A stretch of DNA of 64,000 nt from Escallonia rubra (lineage: Eukaryota > Streptophyta > Magnoliopsida > Escalloniales > Escalloniaceae): contig JAVXUO010002821.1 in assembly GCA_033065855.1 (NCBI GenBank), positions 1-64,000 on the forward strand, written 5' to 3'. The translations under genes and the position numbers were made by a program. Positions 33,696 through 46,610 of this stretch are shown here, in pieces. The notes under the pieces are model-generated. The model worked only from the letters and a program-made list of their open reading frames with translations, was not told the DNA's origin and made no database searches. Position 1 is the stretch's first letter. The number at the start of each line of letters is the position of its first letter.

Positions 33696-34363
33696 AAGTG
33701 TAGGTTTGATGGTTGTTTTCTTAAGGATCTTCCCTGGGACAGTTGTTGACAACAGTGGGCATTGATCCTGATAATGGCATGTACCTTTTTGCTTAGGCAA
33801 TTGTTGAGGCTAAGAATATGGTTTTATGGAAATGGTTTAAAAATTAGTAGCAGTGAACTTAAACATTGAGGACCAAAGTCAATAGATCTATATTTCATGA
33901 TCAGCAGAAGGTATTTATTTTTCTCTTTACAATCTTTTTCATGTGAAATTTGTGTTCTGTTTTCAAATTCTTTTTATTCTTTTGAAATATTTTTTTCAAA
34001 GGTTTGCTGTCAGCACTTATGGAAGTGTTGCCTTAATGTGAGCAAGGATAATATGTCATGCACTTGTACAAGAACTTTAAGAAGTCTTTTATTAGCTTAG
34101 ATATGAAGGTTGAAATGTGGAACGCTGCCAAAGCCCTTACTATTATTTAGTTTGGGAGATGTATGGAGCAACTGAAAAGTGATTGTAAGGAAGCAGTTGA
34201 ACACTTGGTTAAGATATCATTTGTATTGGTTTAGATCCCATTTCTCACTAAAGTATAGATTTGATTTGCTATTAAATGATTATTGTGAAGTCTTCAGTGG
34301 TGCTCTCTAAGTGCTAAGGATAAACAAATACGTACTTGCCCTGAGATTATTAGGAGTCATGTA

Positions 34364-34715
34364 CAACCTCCGCCCCACATAATTTGATCAACTATTTTTT
34401 ACACGCGGATTAAGGATTTAAGTGGTATATTGTGTGTTTTTCATTATATCTTTCAGAGAGAGGATGTAAAGAAAGTGGGCCAGGAAAGAAAAAATGAGTT
34501 AGTAGAGAGAAATGAATAAAAAAGTATAAGAAAGTGGCTAGGAGAGAGAAAATGAGTTGATAGAGATTTAAATGTGGAGAGAGAGAGAATATAAAAAGTG
34601 TAAAAAGGGTAAATATGTAAAAGTACCTACAGAATCTTTCAGAATTTGTAAATGAGTGATTTTTATGGGACGGTTCAAAATAGAAAGTTAATCAAATTAT
34701 ATGGGACGTAGGGAG
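34364..34715. mobile_element. Stowaway-type MITE
   Basis: Ends are caacctccgccccacata on the left and, inverted on the right, ctccctacgtcccatata. They match the Stowaway consensus CTCCCTCCGTCCC. TA dinucleotides flank both sides (34362-34363, 34716-34717), as expected for a Tc1/Mariner-type target. The 352-bp interior is AT-rich without coding. Confidence 0.85.
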
Positions 34716-34717
34716 TA

Positions 34718-35479
34718 ATAGAGAGGGATATGAAGTAAAAGAAAGAGATGCAGAAGTAGAATGCTACATTATGTCGAAATATAGGAAACACTAGAGCCAT
34801 TATAGTTCAAGTCTTGTCATTATCAATGTAGTTCGAATTGTGGCAGTCTGTATTATATGAGGGGTGCAAGTTGGCAAGGGTATGTAGTTGACTTGTAATA
34901 AAGACATATAGCTGCTGGATATAGGGTTCATCGGAAATTCCTTGTGCACATGCCATTTCTGTCATTATCAAGGAATTGAGTAAAAAGGGACTTCATTTTC
35001 GCGTATTCTCTCACTTGTTTTATGTATCTCTGTCCATCTGAGGGGATCGAGTTCCCATGTTCCATAGAGCTCCTTACTTGGGATCACAAAAGAGGATTTC
35101 CAAAAAAGAAGCGTAACCATATGAGGAGTTTCCTGCTAGTAAAGCCCAAAACCTTGATAGGTTTTTTTTAAGAGGAAGCGAAAATAATGTGTTTTGGGTT
35201 TTAGGGAAGAGTACAAGAGTGTGAGAGAGGACAAGAGGAACTACTGGCAACGGAGACGGTGAAAGGTGCTACTGGTGAGAGTCACAGTCGAATTCGAAGG
35301 TGATGGAGTCACGTCACAGGGATGAGGCGATTTCGGCGACGGCGAGAGGTGCCTCCGGGGACAGCGAGAGGTGCATGATTGAAGGTAGTAGAGAACCGTG
35401 GAGGGGTGTGAAACCCATAAAACCTAAGGGGATTAATAGGGTTATTGAAAATTAATGGGGAATTTAATCTAAACACAAT
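34718..35479. other. Gene-less spacer
   Basis: No gene or element I can name. A G-rich short stretch lies at 35215-35400, with words such as gcgagaggtgc repeated at about 35340 and 35362. Confidence 0.5.
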
Positions 35480-36806
35480 CATAGATCTCAATCAAGTCAA
35501 TGAACATTTCAATCAAGAAGATAACTACACAATCATCAAACAATAAGTAAAGAATTTGAGTAGAGATACTTGACAATGAGATTTAAATGATTCGGTTTGA
35601 ACTACTCTCAAACCTACATCTACCTTTTCAAGAAAGTCCCTTACAAGAGCACTAAAATCCACTAGTAACAATCTTCTTGGGGGTCAAGATAAAAACGACT
35701 TAGTGATATCGCCAGACCAAGCAAAAGCTTTGAATCCACGAAGCTCACCTAGACTTGACAAACCCAAGCCTTGATCACAATCCTTGTACAAAGAGTAATT
35801 GTGTGTAAAGAAACCCTCTTAAAAGGAAATGAGTACAAATGAAACTCTTGTACAATAAAGAGATGAGAGAATTGATGACATAAAGCATTCTCATTCTCAA
35901 TCAAAGATTTGCTCAACAAAATACTCTCTTTAATGATGTAAAATCATGAAGACAAAGGGATAAAAGTTTAATCTATGAGCCTTGATATTTCTCTAATGAA
36001 TGGAGGCTTAAAATGCGGTTTTTGTAACGTATGATGAAGCTCCAAATCATATATATAGGGAGGATGTGAAATATAGTCACTATAAGCATTAAATGTGCAA
36101 AAAAAACTGATGCAGTCGGCTGTTTTTGCAATGGAGTCATTTGTATTCCTCAAACTAGTCGTTAAGGTGTTTCCCCCACAAAATAGCGGTTGAAACTGAA
36201 ATTCCAACAATGCATCAATGCAGACTGTATTACCTTACAGCCTTAAAATGAAGTCTACTATATTGGCCAGCAACCTTGCGAAACCCACTTTTCATTTTGG
36301 GCATAGCTTTTTTTAGAAAAATCGGATTGAGGTGTCGTCTTTTGTGTTGGAAAGCTAATGAAATTTTTTATCAAGCGATGAAAAAATTAGCTCTTTTAGA
36401 AAGTCTAAGTTAGGTCCAAAGTTCGCCCATTTTTATGAAACACACTTATATGAAATGTCATAAACTCACATGCAATAAACAAGGAGCCCTACGGTCATTT
36501 CATGCCATATTCATCAATTCAAGTATCAAACTAAGACTAGTAACATTATAGTAACGATCAATCACAATCAAGAGTTACTTAGTGTATGTAATCTTTGACA
36601 TTGGACTTGATGAATCTTTCTTAACATCTCAACTATACCTTTAAGCTCATTTGTCTTTAATTCACATATCCAACTTCTCAAATTGCCTTCATGAGTGTTT
36701 ATGTAGTACCTACTAAGAATTTATTCAAAACACATTAAAACATAATCAATGTATTGTTATTGTCAAAATAATATCTAAGTTGAGATTATCCTACCATAGG
36801 GCTAAC
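35480..36806 (-). mobile_element. Probable LTR (solo or partial) of a large LTR retrotransposon
   Basis: Read on the minus strand, the segment starts TGTTAGCCC near 36806 and has a TATA-like ctatatatatga near 36050. It then has R/U5-like text (ctcttgtaagggactttcttg, ggtagatgtaggtttgag) that I associate with the LTRs of large plant elements. No second LTR, primer site or target-site duplication could be confirmed. The inner end near 35480 is approximate. Confidence 0.45.
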
Positions 36807-39800
36807 AGAGTTCTAGGAAACGAAAGGCTGAAGCCGAAGTGAAGTCTTTGGTTTTTTGTTTGTGTTTTACTAGTAACCAATTTAGACTTGCGGGTTGAGA
36901 CAACTAAAACATTCCGTGACCCTTATTAGAATGATCAACCCAATTTTGACTTGTGATCAACCCATAGGAGGCACGGGTTTGGTTTGGGTTGACTCGGAGT
37001 GGCTAAAAATCAATTGTTGGTTTGGTAAATTTTTATTGGCCCTAGTCAAGGGGGGCCTTCTAGACCTTGATAAGGCCTGCAGGTTGGGTTGGGGACAAAC
37101 TTTATTTTTTTGGCAAGACCGTCTAAATTTTGAACTTATCTTAACTGATGTGCTAATATTAGTTGGCTCAAAACTTTTACTTTCAGTTATATACTCAAAA
37201 AAAGGCTTGGAGGTGTAGCTACTATTCACAATTTGCAGTATTATGTTACCCATGACTTTTGGTCAAACAATATATTCTGTAAAACAGCAATATTACAACC
37301 TTCAAATGTATTTTGCTCCAAAATTGACCAGCACTTCCTCTGCCCCGTCAGTTCTCCACTTCTAAAATCATGCCCACGAGTACAAGTACTTGTTGGAAGA
37401 TTAAGCAACATAACATATCCACTGAATTTACACCATCCAAGATTAAGCAACATAACATCAGCACCTGAATTTACCCAATCGTAATGGCCACACTTTTATA
37501 TTTTGTGTTTTAAATTCGATCCCCAGAACAATGTTGCACCCAAGGATCTTGCTCTTGAGAAATGAGAAATCTGAAAAGAGAAGAATGTTCAATGAGTAAT
37601 GTCAATAACTTTCCTCGTATATAACAGGCAAAATGGGTTTTTTGTTTCACCTATGCAAACAGTAATAGACGTGAAACTATTTATAGGACCCCGGCACAAG
37701 GGGGGTTGGTCGCTCAGCGACTAGACATTTGAAAATAGCAGCAGTAATATGTTCATAACCGCTATAAAGTTGAAACTAATTCCAACAGTAACTAGCAGCA
37801 ACAGTAACCATAATAAAAAGGGGCAACGTACAAATTTATTTAGCCGGAAAATGGTGGGCTACAGAAGGAAGTAATGTGCAGGATACATAAAATGTTGCAA
37901 TTATCGCACCACGGTAGCAGACTAATTATCTAGTACATGTGCATTTAATGCATGTCAGGTGAGGTTTTCATAACAGTGTGTGCGACTCATGCACATGTCA
38001 ATACATTTTTCGTATATCTTTAGTTCTCATTGTTCTGCAACCAGAAGTCCTTCAATACAAACAAATCAACATACACGTTCCAATTGATAGGGACTAAACC
38101 AGAAGACTCTGTAACGTCCCTATCGATAGGGGAAATGGCCAGTTCTCAAAAGGGTAAACCATTATTTTACTCCTTTCGGTTTGACAAAAATGTTCCGATG
38201 TTTAACTTCCATTGCATCATGTGACCAGATTTACAGGGCAAAACGTAACGAACAAGAAGATCCTGAAAGAACAATAAACCACAAAAAAAAAATTACATGT
38301 TTCTTAAGGGCAACACTAGGAGGCTAAGATAATTTTGTTGTGTGCTTGAGAATGAGATAGAAATGCATTTCCAACTCTAAGTCGTACAAGCTACGAAATA
38401 GAGAATTTCAGAAGGATATTGAGAGAGCAGAAGTCTCTGCTTGTTTGGGATATTGATAAAAATTAGATGAATGAGATGAAGATTAGTAGGAGCAAACAAG
38501 TCTCCGCTTGTGTGGGATTTTAATCAAAATTAGATGAATGAGATGGAAAGCAATATAACTAAGATAATTGCAGCAGGCTCTCCTTCCTGTAAAAGCTTGT
38601 TAAAATGCAGTAAAACACGATTTTTAGCTGAGTGAACAGACAAATCAAATAAAAAATCAAGGTTATTTCAGTCTGGTAGAATATGAGGTCCATGTAATAC
38701 AAACTCTGAATGTAAAAATCCTGAACGCTGGGTAAGTGGAATGAAATTCATGCCTTGGAACTCTGCAAAATGCAAAGCACCCTTGGAACTTCAATGCGTG
38801 GAATGTGGATTATTTCTTCAGTATCTTTGCAGGGGAAGGGGAGGGAGCGGGATGGGGAGGTGGGTGGGGGGCGAAGAGCTACAGATAGTTTATTATCTGC
38901 TTATAAAATACTAAACAAGATGGTGTGCTCGGAACTCTTTACGTAACTATTGGCGTATGGCTCCTCAACGTCTTGTAATAGTATGGCTCCTCAACGTCTT
39001 GTTTGGTGCATTTGACAGGAAATAAATAATCGTATCTTTGAAGGACTTTATGCTTTAGGTTAACCTGGTCTCTCTATACTCGCTATTCAGATTATGTATG
39101 ATTTGTGGTTAATTTCTTTCCATTTGGGGTTCTTTTTTTCCGGTTAATTTTTTTATACACTATGTTACAAGGTTTGGCGCCATCTGATGGCGTTCTGCTA
39201 TACATTAACTAATTAAAACAAGTTAAACAGAACAAGGACAATCATATCTTCGGTCTGTAGTCTGTAAATATTGGACTCACATATGGACATATCATTGCCA
39301 TAGTAATAAGCTGCATAATGACTTTGCATCTCGCTGACCTTTAAATGTTAGTGTCACCACCTCACGGCATCCTAGTACATATACATATATGACAACATAC
39401 TCCCTTGTGTCATAAATATGTTGCAGGTTTTTTGAATCGAACGTTTTATGGGAAATTATTTTACCAAATTCACCCTTCCGATAAAGGGCATGTACGGCAA
39501 ATTATGCCAGTGTGTAATCTAATTTCCAACATGGTTGCAAAACTTTGACTGGTGCCGAAAACATGGAACCGAAGGAGTAATAACAATAATATTTATTGGG
39601 TGGTGGCCACAATTAGGAAAAGGTAAGGGACCATCGTGTGAGAGACAGTCTAGTTATATCCAAGTAAAGCCTTTAGATGCTCCAGCAATGATAGGTAGAT
39701 TTTATGAAGTTAATGGGGTAAGAGGAGGTCAGGGCATAACAAAGAAAACATAGGGACGAGAGAGAGAGAACACAAGATTGCTAGGGGTTTAAGTACATGC

Positions 39801-41259
39801 CTAAGAAAGGATTCATGTAGCTGAAGCTAAAGTAGTTTGGGAGAACTGCTTACTTGAGTTCAGTTGACTATAATATCGACGCTGCAACTTCATGAAAATT
39901 TTTGAATTTCCGCTTAAATGTAGCTCAAAATAATTTGACACAGTATTCAAATTTTAAAGTTCTGCCTAACTGAGAACACTAAGTTCCATTCAGGTCAAAG
40001 CATGTGCAAAGTGCTAAACAAACATTAAGAAGGAAACCATGGACCTCTTAACGCTCCAGGTCATGCACCAGATCTCAGTAAAGCCTCGTACTTAAGTAAT
40101 CACACTAACTTCAAATTTCACGGATTTCTAAAAGATGGATCAAATGAAAGATACGTAGAACAAAAAGTTAGCTACTTCGTCTAAGGAGTAAGAAAGATAA
40201 TATATTGAATGCAGTCTCAATTGTACTAACATAATACCTGATCAAAGTAGGACAAGAATGTCATAGTTTTAGCACACATGGTGACAAAAACTTTTAGCAC
40301 ATATATGCACTTTATTTGGGCTGAATAACTTTTTTTGCGCGACTCTGGCTTTGAGATCAGCCGTTTTCATCTTCTCATTTTGGACAGACTGTTAATTTGC
40401 CTATAAAAAGGCCTCTATCTAACTTTATCAAGAAGTCCGTGGATGATGTAGATTTTCTCCTAATCTAAGAATCTCACCGAGCAGATTGTAAGGTTGTGTT
40501 CTCTTTACCTTGTGTATTCTGCGCATCCTATTCACTCATAAATGTTCCCTGCTTTACTTGCTTCCAAAATAATGCATCTAGATAATCATCTTACATGTAG
40601 TGTGCTTCTTTACAATCTCATCGATCAAGATGGCTTCTTAAAACCAAACGCTTAAGCATCAAGGAGACACTCCTTCAATAAGCATCTTCTCAAATGTCTC
40701 CAATCTAAACCTTTAAATTCCTTCACAAGGAGGGATGGACTTTAGGGCAGGCAAAAGCCTGGCTCCATCCCACCCCAGATGATGTACTTTTGGAAGATGT
40801 CGGCCGAAGTAAATGGTGTGCATTGATGGTTTTGGCGTAGTAGGATTCCAGGCTGGATGAAGTTGGAATAAATATAAGATGCGGCAGAGTACCCAATTGT
40901 CATTCTATTCACCGGTGTCATACCATAGAATGTACAAAGTATGACTTAACGATTCATGGATTGCCAGATTTATCTTAATGTACCTACAAGTGTGAGCTTC
41001 ATTTACGATCATGCATTTTGGTTCTCCAATTTTAACCCTAAGATAAAAATTGACACAGCAATCATCATCATCAAAATCGTTTTCATCTAAAGTGCTAAAC
41101 AGTTTAAGTTCATTGGCGTATCAAGTCACAATTTCCCAAGGGGCAGATGGCAACAGAAAAACTCATCCTCGAGAATTTAACTTAATTCCCTGTACTGAAA
41201 GACACACCCACACAAATGTGATTCAAATGTAAAGCATTCACCTGAACAATCTGAGTACC
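36807..41259. other. Long gene-less stretch (about 4.4 kb) downstream of METTL21
   Basis: No open frame here resembles a protein I know, on either strand. Small features: a short direct repeat agattaagcaacataaca at about 37399 and 37439; a repeat tatggctcctcaacgtcttg at about 38954 and 38981; a near repeat of tagatgaatgagatg at about 38463 and 38531; and a TATA-like ctataaaaagg at 40401. The last 80 bases should include the METTL21 3' UTR, read leftward. Confidence 0.5.
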
Positions 41260-41937
41260 CTACAACTTCTTTCGCAGTATATACACATCGCTCTCCTCGT
41301 AGGCGTAATCGGGGTGCAAATGTTCGTGCGGCACCTTTTCTGCATCGAAAACTCGACCACATACATCCCAAAACAGCCGGTGAGCCTCCGGCAACCTGAT
41401 CTGGTACCCTAGCAGCACCACCCCGGTGTCGGCCACCAGCGCCTCCATGGCCGACACCAGCGGGCCCACCGACTCCTCTATGTAAACAACATCGGCTGCA
41501 ATTACGAAGTCGAACGCCGGCCCCATGGTTTTGAACTGGTCCGGTTTGTCCCAGTAAAGCTGGGCCGATTTTAACATCCGGCCCACGACGGGCTTGTTCC
41601 GCTTGAGGTTGCGCCTCAGGGCCGGCATGACCGGAGCGATGTCGGTGAGGACGACATCGCTCAGGCCAAGGAGGAAGAGGCCCATGCCGGCGGCTCCGCA
41701 GCCGGCGCCGAGCTCGATGCCACGCTTGCGGCGGAAGTCGAGGAGGGCGGCGTAGGGGTTGGCGTCCGCGTCTGCCGGGGACCGGGTCTGGGGGTGCCAG
41801 CGCTCGGCGAACTTGACGAGGACGAGGGAGCAGGGCCAGACGGTGGTGCCGACGTGCATCGAGCCGTTGTCTTGCTGGATCGAGAGGTGAGCATTGTTGA
41901 CAGTGAGCTCGATTACAGGCGAGTCCGTGAACCGCAT
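41260..41937 (-). CDS. METTL21-type (Methyltransf_16) protein methyltransferase, intronless
   Basis: A single uninterrupted frame of 225 residues, the usual length for plant members. WPCSLVLVKF at residues 34-43 is the pre-motif region. GIELGAGCGAAGMG at 73-86 is motif I, which binds S-adenosylmethionine. TDIAP at 98-102 is the acidic post-motif loop. DFVIAADVVY at 143-152 contains the family's D-x-x-Y signature (D149, Y152). The family mostly methylates lysines on chaperones, the AAA ATPase VCP or translation factors in the cytosol. The substrate here cannot be read from sequence. The codon use is GC-rich against an AT-rich background. Only about 116 bp of native sequence remain upstream before a hAT insertion, so promoter function may be changed. 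Confidence 0.92.
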   Translation of the reverse strand: MRFTDSPVIELTVNNAHLSIQQDNGSMHVGTTVWPCSLVLVKFAERWHPQTRSPADADANPYAALLDFRRKRGIELGAGCGAAGMGLFLLGLSDVVLTDIAPVMPALRRNLKRNKPVVGRMLKSAQLYWDKPDQFKTMGPAFDFVIAADVVYIEESVGPLVSAMEALVADTGVVLLGYQIRLPEAHRLFWDVCGRVFDAEKVPHEHLHPDYAYEESDVYILRKKL

Positions 41938-42599
41938 TTCTCTCCTTTCTTTCTAAACCCCTCTCACTCCTGCCTTCTCTTTGCTAGGGCTTACAAGTCC
42001 AGTGTCCTTCTGCTTTTTCTTTTATTACCGGTTAAAATCGGGGTATCCACGAAATCAGACCCCCCCGTAGAGATGTCAAACGGGCCGGGCGGCCCGCGGG
42101 CTGGCCCGACCCGGCCCGGTTCTGGCCCGGGCTGGCCCGGCCCCGTCGATGAACAGTAGAGGCCCGCGTGCAGAGGGCCTGGACCAGGCCTTCAAAATCT
42201 GGAAAATCGGCCCGACCCGGTTTTGGCCCAGGTTTGGCCCGGTCTGCGGCCCGGGTTTGGCCCGGTTTTGGCCCCACTTTTTTGAATCTTTTGCTTTTCC
42301 CCCCCTTTCTTCCACCCCTTTTCCAAACTTCCACTTTTACCCCCCCAACAGCTATATAACGGCTAGTTTGGGGGGTATTTTAGTCTAACCTATATTTTTC
42401 AACTCCTTTACACTCTTACCCTCCCCAACAACTATAAACGGATAGTTTGTAGGGGTATTTTGGTCTTTTGTGAAGTTTCTAAAATCTATAAATTCACACC
42501 ATTTCTCTCTAATTTTTCACACCAATCTTCTTACTCTCTTCTTACTCTCACAACAAACTTTACTACTATTTTCTTCTCCAATTACTACTCTTGCTAATT

Positions 42600-42841
42600 A
42601 CTACTAGTATTTACTAATTACTACTCTTGTTTATTAATTACTAGTCTTGCTAAATTCTTTTTAATTACTAACTCTCTAATATTTGTTACTCGTTCATTCT
42701 TTTAATTGTTATTTCTTATTACTACTAGTATTTACTAATTACTACTCTTGTTTATTAATTACTAGTCTTGCTAAATTCTTTTTAATTACTAACTCTCTAA
42801 TATTTGTTACTCGTTCATTCTTTTAATTGTTATTTCTTATT
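42600..42841 (+). repeat. Exact 121-bp tandem duplication in the outer hAT leader
   Basis: 42600-42720 and 42721-42841 appear identical base for base, starting actactagtatttac. It lies in the untranslated leader ahead of the transposase start at 42927. It is probably very recent, or could be an assembly artefact. Confidence 0.9.
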
Positions 42842-43664
42842 ACTACTCTTATATTTAGTTACTCTTATTATTTCTTATTATTACTAACTTTGTATTTAGT
42901 TACTCTTACAAAGTTTAGCGTGAAATATGTCTGGAATAATTAAGAGAATTAGGCGTGCATCGTCATCACGAAAAACATCATCATCATCGCAAGCACCACC
43001 ACCAGCACAAGCGCCAGCGCCACGGCCATCAGAAACACCAATCCAAGCACCAACACAACCATTCGTTCGTGGACGAATGAGTACAGGCTCTATGATAGAT
43101 ACCCAAGCCAATTGGGAGTTCAATCAAAACATTCCAGATTTTGAATACACGCTTGATGAAGACCCCCCGCATTCTAGTCAAGGACGCAGCTCGGTTGGCG
43201 AAGCTACTACTCAGTGGCATAATCTCAACCCTATGCCTGGTCATGATGAAGAAGGGCCGAGCAATGCCTCCGATAACGTGCCAGAAGTCCAAAAGGGGAA
43301 AAAGAAGAAAGCCGAGTGTTGAAATCATTTCGACGTAGTTACGGTGGACGACACCCGAAAAGCTCGATGTAAGTACTGTCCAGTGTTGTTAAAGGCGCAG
43401 GCGCACCTAAGGCGCAAAAGGTCCCTGGAGCCTAGGCGCAAGGCGCAGGCGCGCGCCTTTTCGAAGCGAGGCGCAATATTAAAAAAAATAAAATAATAAA
43501 AATAATAATACACAAAAACAATAAATTATGTAAAAAAAAATAACGTGACAATTAACAAACTTTCAAACACTAAAAAAAGTTTCAAATTCCAATGCATCAT
43601 AATCTAACAAGTTTCCAACATAAGATAAGTCTTAAATCCAGTACAAATAACAAATCACCAAACA

Positions 43665-46315
43665 CTAAGTGAACATAACACCAACATCCTCATCATCGCT
43701 AAGGGCCAAGGCAACAACATTTTCTTCAAATGGAATCATAGGCTCCAAGTCCGGTAGAGATTCCTCCTCGACTTCGTCTTCTTCATCGACCACGTGAGCT
43801 GAAGGAGTAGATCTACTTGATGTGGCAGCCCCATCTGATGACGACCTTACACTTCTTGCTCTTGACCTCGAATGGTAGTTCGGCTCCATGCCACCTAAAG
43901 GGTCACTTTGAAACACGTCACCGTCTTCGTCTGCATCTTCATCCGGCCTCCCAAGCAACCATTCATTACTTTCATCGATATTATCCAATAAAATAGGATC
44001 AATTGTGTCACGTGAATTGTATCGTCGCTTTAACGCTCTATTGTATTTCACAAACACCAAATCATTCAAGCGACTTTGTTCAAGCCTATTCCTTTTTTTG
44101 CTATGAAGCTGTAAAGTACAATACACAAATTGATTACTAGTCATTGAGTATGAAATAAATACGAATTTTAGCATAAAACTTTACTAATAGATTATAACTT
44201 GTTGGACTCACATGCTCAAAAACGCTCCAGTTACGTTCACAGCCAGAAGCACTACAAGTGAGACTCAAAACCTTTATTGCAAACTTTTGCAAGTGAGGCG
44301 TTGATGATCCTTACGAAGCCCACCATTCCGCTGTTCAATAAATAAAAATTGCAAAACTAATAAGTGAAGTAACTATTCATTAATTTATACGTTAGAATGA
44401 GCACTATAAAACAAAAACAAAAATTAGTACCTGGCGCTTTTCTATCTCTCATCCTCTTTGACATGGAATTCCCAAATAGACCATTCGCTCTCTTATACTT
44501 ACTCAATTCAGTGTCAATTGCATCTTGTACTGCCATATCAGGGTTCAACCTTTGAATGCAATCATACAAACCCGTCATAACTGTTTCATCACTCTCAATG
44601 TCTGGGGTAGAGTAATAGTACTCCGGGTTCAAGAAATAACCAACTGCATGCAAAGGACGATGGAGTTGAACACTCCATCTACTATCAATGATCTCATAAA
44701 CCTCCTTGTACTTCAACTCGTTCCCTTGGAAAGCATTTGCAATAACATCTTTAGCTTTATCCATTGCCTTGTAAATGTATCCCATTGGAGGTTTTTTCTC
44801 ACCATCAACCAATCTAAGTACCGGAATAAGAGGGCATGCTACCTTTAAAGTATATACAACATTGTTCCAAAATGAAGGCATTAATACTATTTTTGCCGCT
44901 CTTTTGCCTTGTAGTTCCTTTGACCATTTGCTATTGGCCCACTCTTCCGATGTAAACATTTTTTTCAAGTTATTTTGCTCTTCATGAATCCTTGACAAAG
45001 TGATAGTGGCAGTTGCAAATCTCGTTTTGCCAGGCCTAAGCAACTCTCTTCTTGCAAATTTCCTTAACAAGTTTACAACACCCGAGCGATTATATATGTA
45101 ACCGTTCAAAACAAGAGCCTTTTGAAATGTTGACTTCATCTTAGGTAACTTAAATATGTCCTCTAAAATCAAGTCAATGCAATGCGCAGCACATGGTGTC
45201 CAAAACAAGTGTGGAAAATCACGCTCCAATAACTTGCCTATCATATAAAATTGCAAAAAATAAATTAATAAAATAAATATCAGACTATCTAGTATCTAAT
45301 AATATTGTACATTTATTAAAACTTAAGTTACTTGAGCAATACTATATGTAAAAATGTACTAACCTGCCTTTACGTTGTTTGAGGCACTGTCAGTGACAAC
45401 TTGAACCACATTCTTCGGCCCGACCCTTTCGATAGTCTTCTTAATCAAATCATACATCAAGTCTCCGGTCTTCGAATGTTCGGAAGCATCAACAGATTCA
45501 AGAAACAAACTTCCTCTAGGACTATTCGCTAAAAAATTAATCAAAGTCCTTTCTCTCTTGTCCTTCCAACCATCGCACATAATCGAACAACCGGTTTTCT
45601 CCCATTCTTCTTCATGATCCTTCATCAGTTTACGCGTATTATCCACCTCTTTCTGTAGTAGGGTAACCCTAATCTCATGATAACTTGGTGGCTTCAAACC
45701 CGGACCATACTGCCCAATAGCTTCAACCATAGCTAAAAAGCTGTCAGAGTTCATGGCATTGAATGCAATCCCCACATCATAAAAAAATCTTGCTATTGCA
45801 CTACAAGCCCGATTTCTCATCTCATTTTTTGCTTCTTCATTTTCAAACACCGTGGATTGCTTCATCTTTCTCTTTCTCACTACCTCTTCTGGATCCGGGG
45901 TGAAGTACACGTCCATTGGACCCTTAGCCTTAGGATTCTTACGAGAAGATTGACAGGAACTCCCGGTCGATGAAACTCCTTTTTTTCTCGATATCACAAC
46001 TACATCGTCGTCCTCGTCCTCGTCCTCCTCATCATTGAAAACATTATCAAAACTAGGGATGCACTTAGCTAGTTCTTTCTTTTCTTTGATAGACTTTAGC
46101 ACTTCTTTCATCTCATCTTTAACATGTTCTGGACACTCTCGGCACGTTGAAGCATTCCTATAACCTCCAGCAAGATGTTGCTTATGTCGATAAATACCGC
46201 CCTTAGTAATTTTATTACAAAAATTACAAGTGACTGCATTTTTGTCGCTTGGATTAGAGATACGTCCATATTTCCAAGCTGGGTCCTTTGTATCCGTACT
46301 AGGCGTCGTCGACAT
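43665..46315 (-). pseudogene. Inner hAT transposase, nearly intact, one nonsense codon
   Basis: Four exons with GT-AG junctions: 46315-45364, 45237-44431, 44330-44212 and 44108-43665, joining in phase to about 773 codons. The N-terminal BED finger has CNFCNK and GGIYRHKQHL. An acidic linker follows, then a DUF659 region (EIRVTLLQKEVD, SIMCDGWKDKRERTLINF, VVTDSASNN). Exon 2 has LFWTPCAAHCIDLILEDI. The hAT C-terminal dimerisation part has AEWWAS and SLTCSASGCERNWSVFEH. The tail is acidic and Ser-rich. The only visible lesion is TAA at 44313-44311 in exon 3, one base from the tyrosine codon expected there. It cuts off the dimerisation core, so this copy should be inactive, though only just. Confidence 0.9.
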
Positions 46316-46370
46316 GTATATTCCTACTATATTCCTACAATTGAATTATATGATATCATAACACTAAATC

Positions 46371-46610
46371 AGCAATCTCATTTCATGCAATCTCATTTTC
46401 AGCAATCTCATTTCATAATTCATATACATAAACATGTTCAGCAATCTCATTTCAATCTCATTTCATATACATAAACAGTTTCAGCAATCTCATTTCATAT
46501 ACATAACATGTTAAGCAATCTCATTTCAACAGCCAATAATTTGCTCAATTTTCAGCCAACAACAGCCAACAATTTGCTCAATTTTCAGCCAACAACAGCC
46601 AACAGTCCAA
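46371..46610. repeat. Short tandem words at the 5' end of the inner hAT transposase
   Basis: About six copies of agcaatctcatttca (46371-46530) and two copies of caatttgctcaattttcagc (near 46538 and 46570). Both sit between the transposase start and the right subterminal array. Confidence 0.8.

Larger units (their letters stand above)
30700..34230 (+). pseudogene. Second MULE transposase relic (MULE-f), plus strand, interrupted twice
   Basis: Pieces appear in family order. An N-terminal segment is at 30700-30903 (RANRIEVYVEHGK, then an acidic end). An acidic linker is near 32640-32720. The MuDR DNA-binding start is near 32760 (KVKVGMFFNTSK) with the following RNIKFYINERDRERAKC block (about 32830-32885). 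A worn catalytic block FDGCFL is near 33705. HLYKNFKKSFISLDMK near 34057 is followed by VEMWNAAKAL and a stop. MULE-e sits between the N-terminal segment and the linker, and a hAT-like MITE sits before the catalytic block. Stops and shifts are many, so this is an old relic. No outer TIR was found. Confidence 0.7.

Noticed and set aside
41661-42159. Frames on both strands overlapping METTL21
   Set aside because: GC-rich shadow frames of the methyltransferase coding sequence.
42032-42388. GC-rich frames near the hAT left end
   Set aside because: They are translations of the subterminal GGCCCGGCC array.
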